Of a stretch of DNA of 6,693 nt, positions 6,063-6,693 are shown in pieces. How positions within the stretch are numbered: position 1 is the stretch's first letter; the number at the start of each line of letters is the position of its first letter. The notes under the pieces were generated by a model. It was not told where the DNA came from. It worked only from the letters and a program-made list of their open reading frames with translations, and searched no databases. The translations under genes were made by a program, and so were the position numbers. The DNA is from Pseudomonadota bacterium (GTDB lineage Bacteria; Myxococcota_A; Polyangia; Polyangiales; Polyangiaceae), in assembly GCA_003242355.1 (NCBI GenBank), contig QGUH01000200.1:1-6693 (forward strand). The letters are read 5' to 3'.

Positions 6063-6606
6063 GCGGGAGGCGCCCCGGCGTTTCTCCGTCGAGGTCGATC
6101 AGCACTTCGTCGGCCGACGCGAGCGGCTCGGCAGTGATGGTGCGTCCCCGCGTCGTGCTCACGCGGGGCTCGCCGACGTGCGTGCCCCGATAGATGTGGC
6201 GCGCCATGAGCACGCCCTGGGGGCGCGAAAGGTCTTCGAATGCGATCACGTCGAACGCGCCGTCCGCGGGGTCCGCGTCGGGCGCGACGAGCATGCCACC
6301 GCCGAACCAGCGACCATTGGCGAGCGCCACGTTCAGGATCGGCCCTTCGACGAACACCTGGTCGTCCACCGTGACCCGAACGGGAACGTTTCGATACACG
6401 AGCAGCGCGCGCAGGGCGCCCAGGAAGAAGGCGGCTCGCCCGCCCAACCACTTGGGGCTGGCGTTGACGATGCGATCCGTGAGCCCACCGAGCCCGAAGC
6501 TCGTGACGTTCACGAACGCTCGGACGATCCGGCTTCCGTCGGGCGCGGTGAGCTCGACCACTCCGAGGTCGATCGGGCGTGGCGGGCCCGACACGAGGGC
6601 CGCCAC
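6019..6606 (-). CDS. YegS/diacylglycerol kinase-like lipid kinase, C-terminal domain only (5'-truncated)
   Basis: The visible 195 residues match the C-terminal beta-sandwich domain of the diacylglycerol/sphingosine kinase (YegS/LCB5) family, cytoplasmic or membrane-associated enzymes that phosphorylate lipids. Diagnostic segments are NVTSFGLGG (33-41), NGRWFGGGM followed by VAPDADPADGAFDV (97-120), and DLDGETPG with LPLTARVIPGGVRI at the end. The ATP-binding half, with the GGDGT and GTxNDFA motifs and about 100-130 residues, is absent. GTG 6606 is only the first available start in this frame. The frame runs on to an in-frame TAG at 6681-6679 without gaining similarity beyond about 6640, where base composition also changes. 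This is therefore probably a gene cut by a contig end, rearrangement or misassembly rather than a real short protein. Its tail overlaps the convergent lipoprotein gene. Confidence 0.82.
   Translation of the reverse strand: MAALVSGPPRPIDLGVVELTAPDGSRIVRAFVNVTSFGLGGLTDRIVNASPKWLGGRAAFFLGALRALLVYRNVPVRVTVDDQVFVEGPILNVALANGRWFGGGMLVAPDADPADGAFDVIAFEDLSRPQGVLMARHIYRGTHVGEPRVSTTRGRTITAEPLASADEVLIDLDGETPGRLPLTARVIPGGVRIRI
6024..6035. repeat. 12-bp perfect palindrome in the convergent overlap
   Basis: TCCGGATCCGGA reads the same on both strands and sits just inside the stop codon of the lipid kinase gene, within the 44-bp overlap with the lipoprotein gene. It could be a small symmetric 3'-end hairpin or a chance outcome of codon use. 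No T-run follows. Confidence 0.3.
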
Positions 6607-6646
6607 GGCTCCTTCACGGGCGGGCCCGGGCCCGAACGGCGGCCGC

Positions 6647-6693
6647 CCCTTTATACAATTCTCCAGACCCCCAAAACGCTACTGCACTTCTAG
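6647..6693. other. AT-richer window end with unexplained origin
   Basis: From 6651 to the end only 19 of 43 bases are G or C, in sharp contrast to the rest of the window. The change falls right after GCGGCCGC (6639-6646) and a symmetric GGGCCCGGGCCC (6622-6633). On the minus strand this stretch has stops in two frames and does not encode the missing kinase half. On the minus strand, TATAAA (about 6656-6651) could be a -10-like element, but no convincing -35 is seen. It may be a contig-end artefact, foreign sequence or a true intergenic region. Confidence 0.4.

Overview
The window is very GC-rich DNA with tightly packed genes, frequent GTG starts and 3'/5' gene overlaps. Two lipoproteins, a cysteine-rich secreted protein and lineage-type conserved hypothetical proteins suggest a myxobacterium-like member of Myxococcota (Polyangiales-like). 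This is an inference from style and protein character, because no rRNA or marker gene is present.

Layout. (1) Positions 51-1714, plus strand: a lipoprotein with five regularly spaced Asp-rich Ca-binding-like loops, then an RluB/RsuA-type rRNA pseudouridine synthase whose likely CTG start overlaps the lipoprotein stop. (2) Positions 1668-2632, minus strand: a two-gene unit joined by a GTGA overlap. It encodes an acidic/helical conserved protein and a zinc-ribbon protein with a small C-terminal beta-barrel (Tudor/SH3-like) segment; it converges on and overlaps the synthase gene by 47 bp. (3) A 148-bp divergent intergenic stretch (2633-2780). (4) Positions 2781-6062, plus strand: a four-gene overlapping unit of an M24B Xaa-Pro aminopeptidase (PepP-like), a secreted beta-rich protein, a 12-cysteine secreted protein and a coiled-coil lipoprotein. 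(5) Positions 6019-6606, minus strand: the C-terminal half of a YegS/diacylglycerol-kinase-like lipid kinase, overlapping the lipoprotein gene tail by 44 bp. Its catalytic N-terminal half is missing, and the last ~43 bases of the window are AT-richer and carry an in-frame stop.

How the genes may work together. Region 4 looks like one transcript with coupled translation: a cytoplasmic metallopeptidase followed by three exported proteins with no recognised function. They plausibly form a cell-envelope module, and this is the best candidate for something undescribed. The remaining genes are housekeeping (rRNA modification, lipid phosphorylation) or conserved hypothetical. No tRNA, rRNA, CRISPR array, insertion sequence or phage gene was seen.
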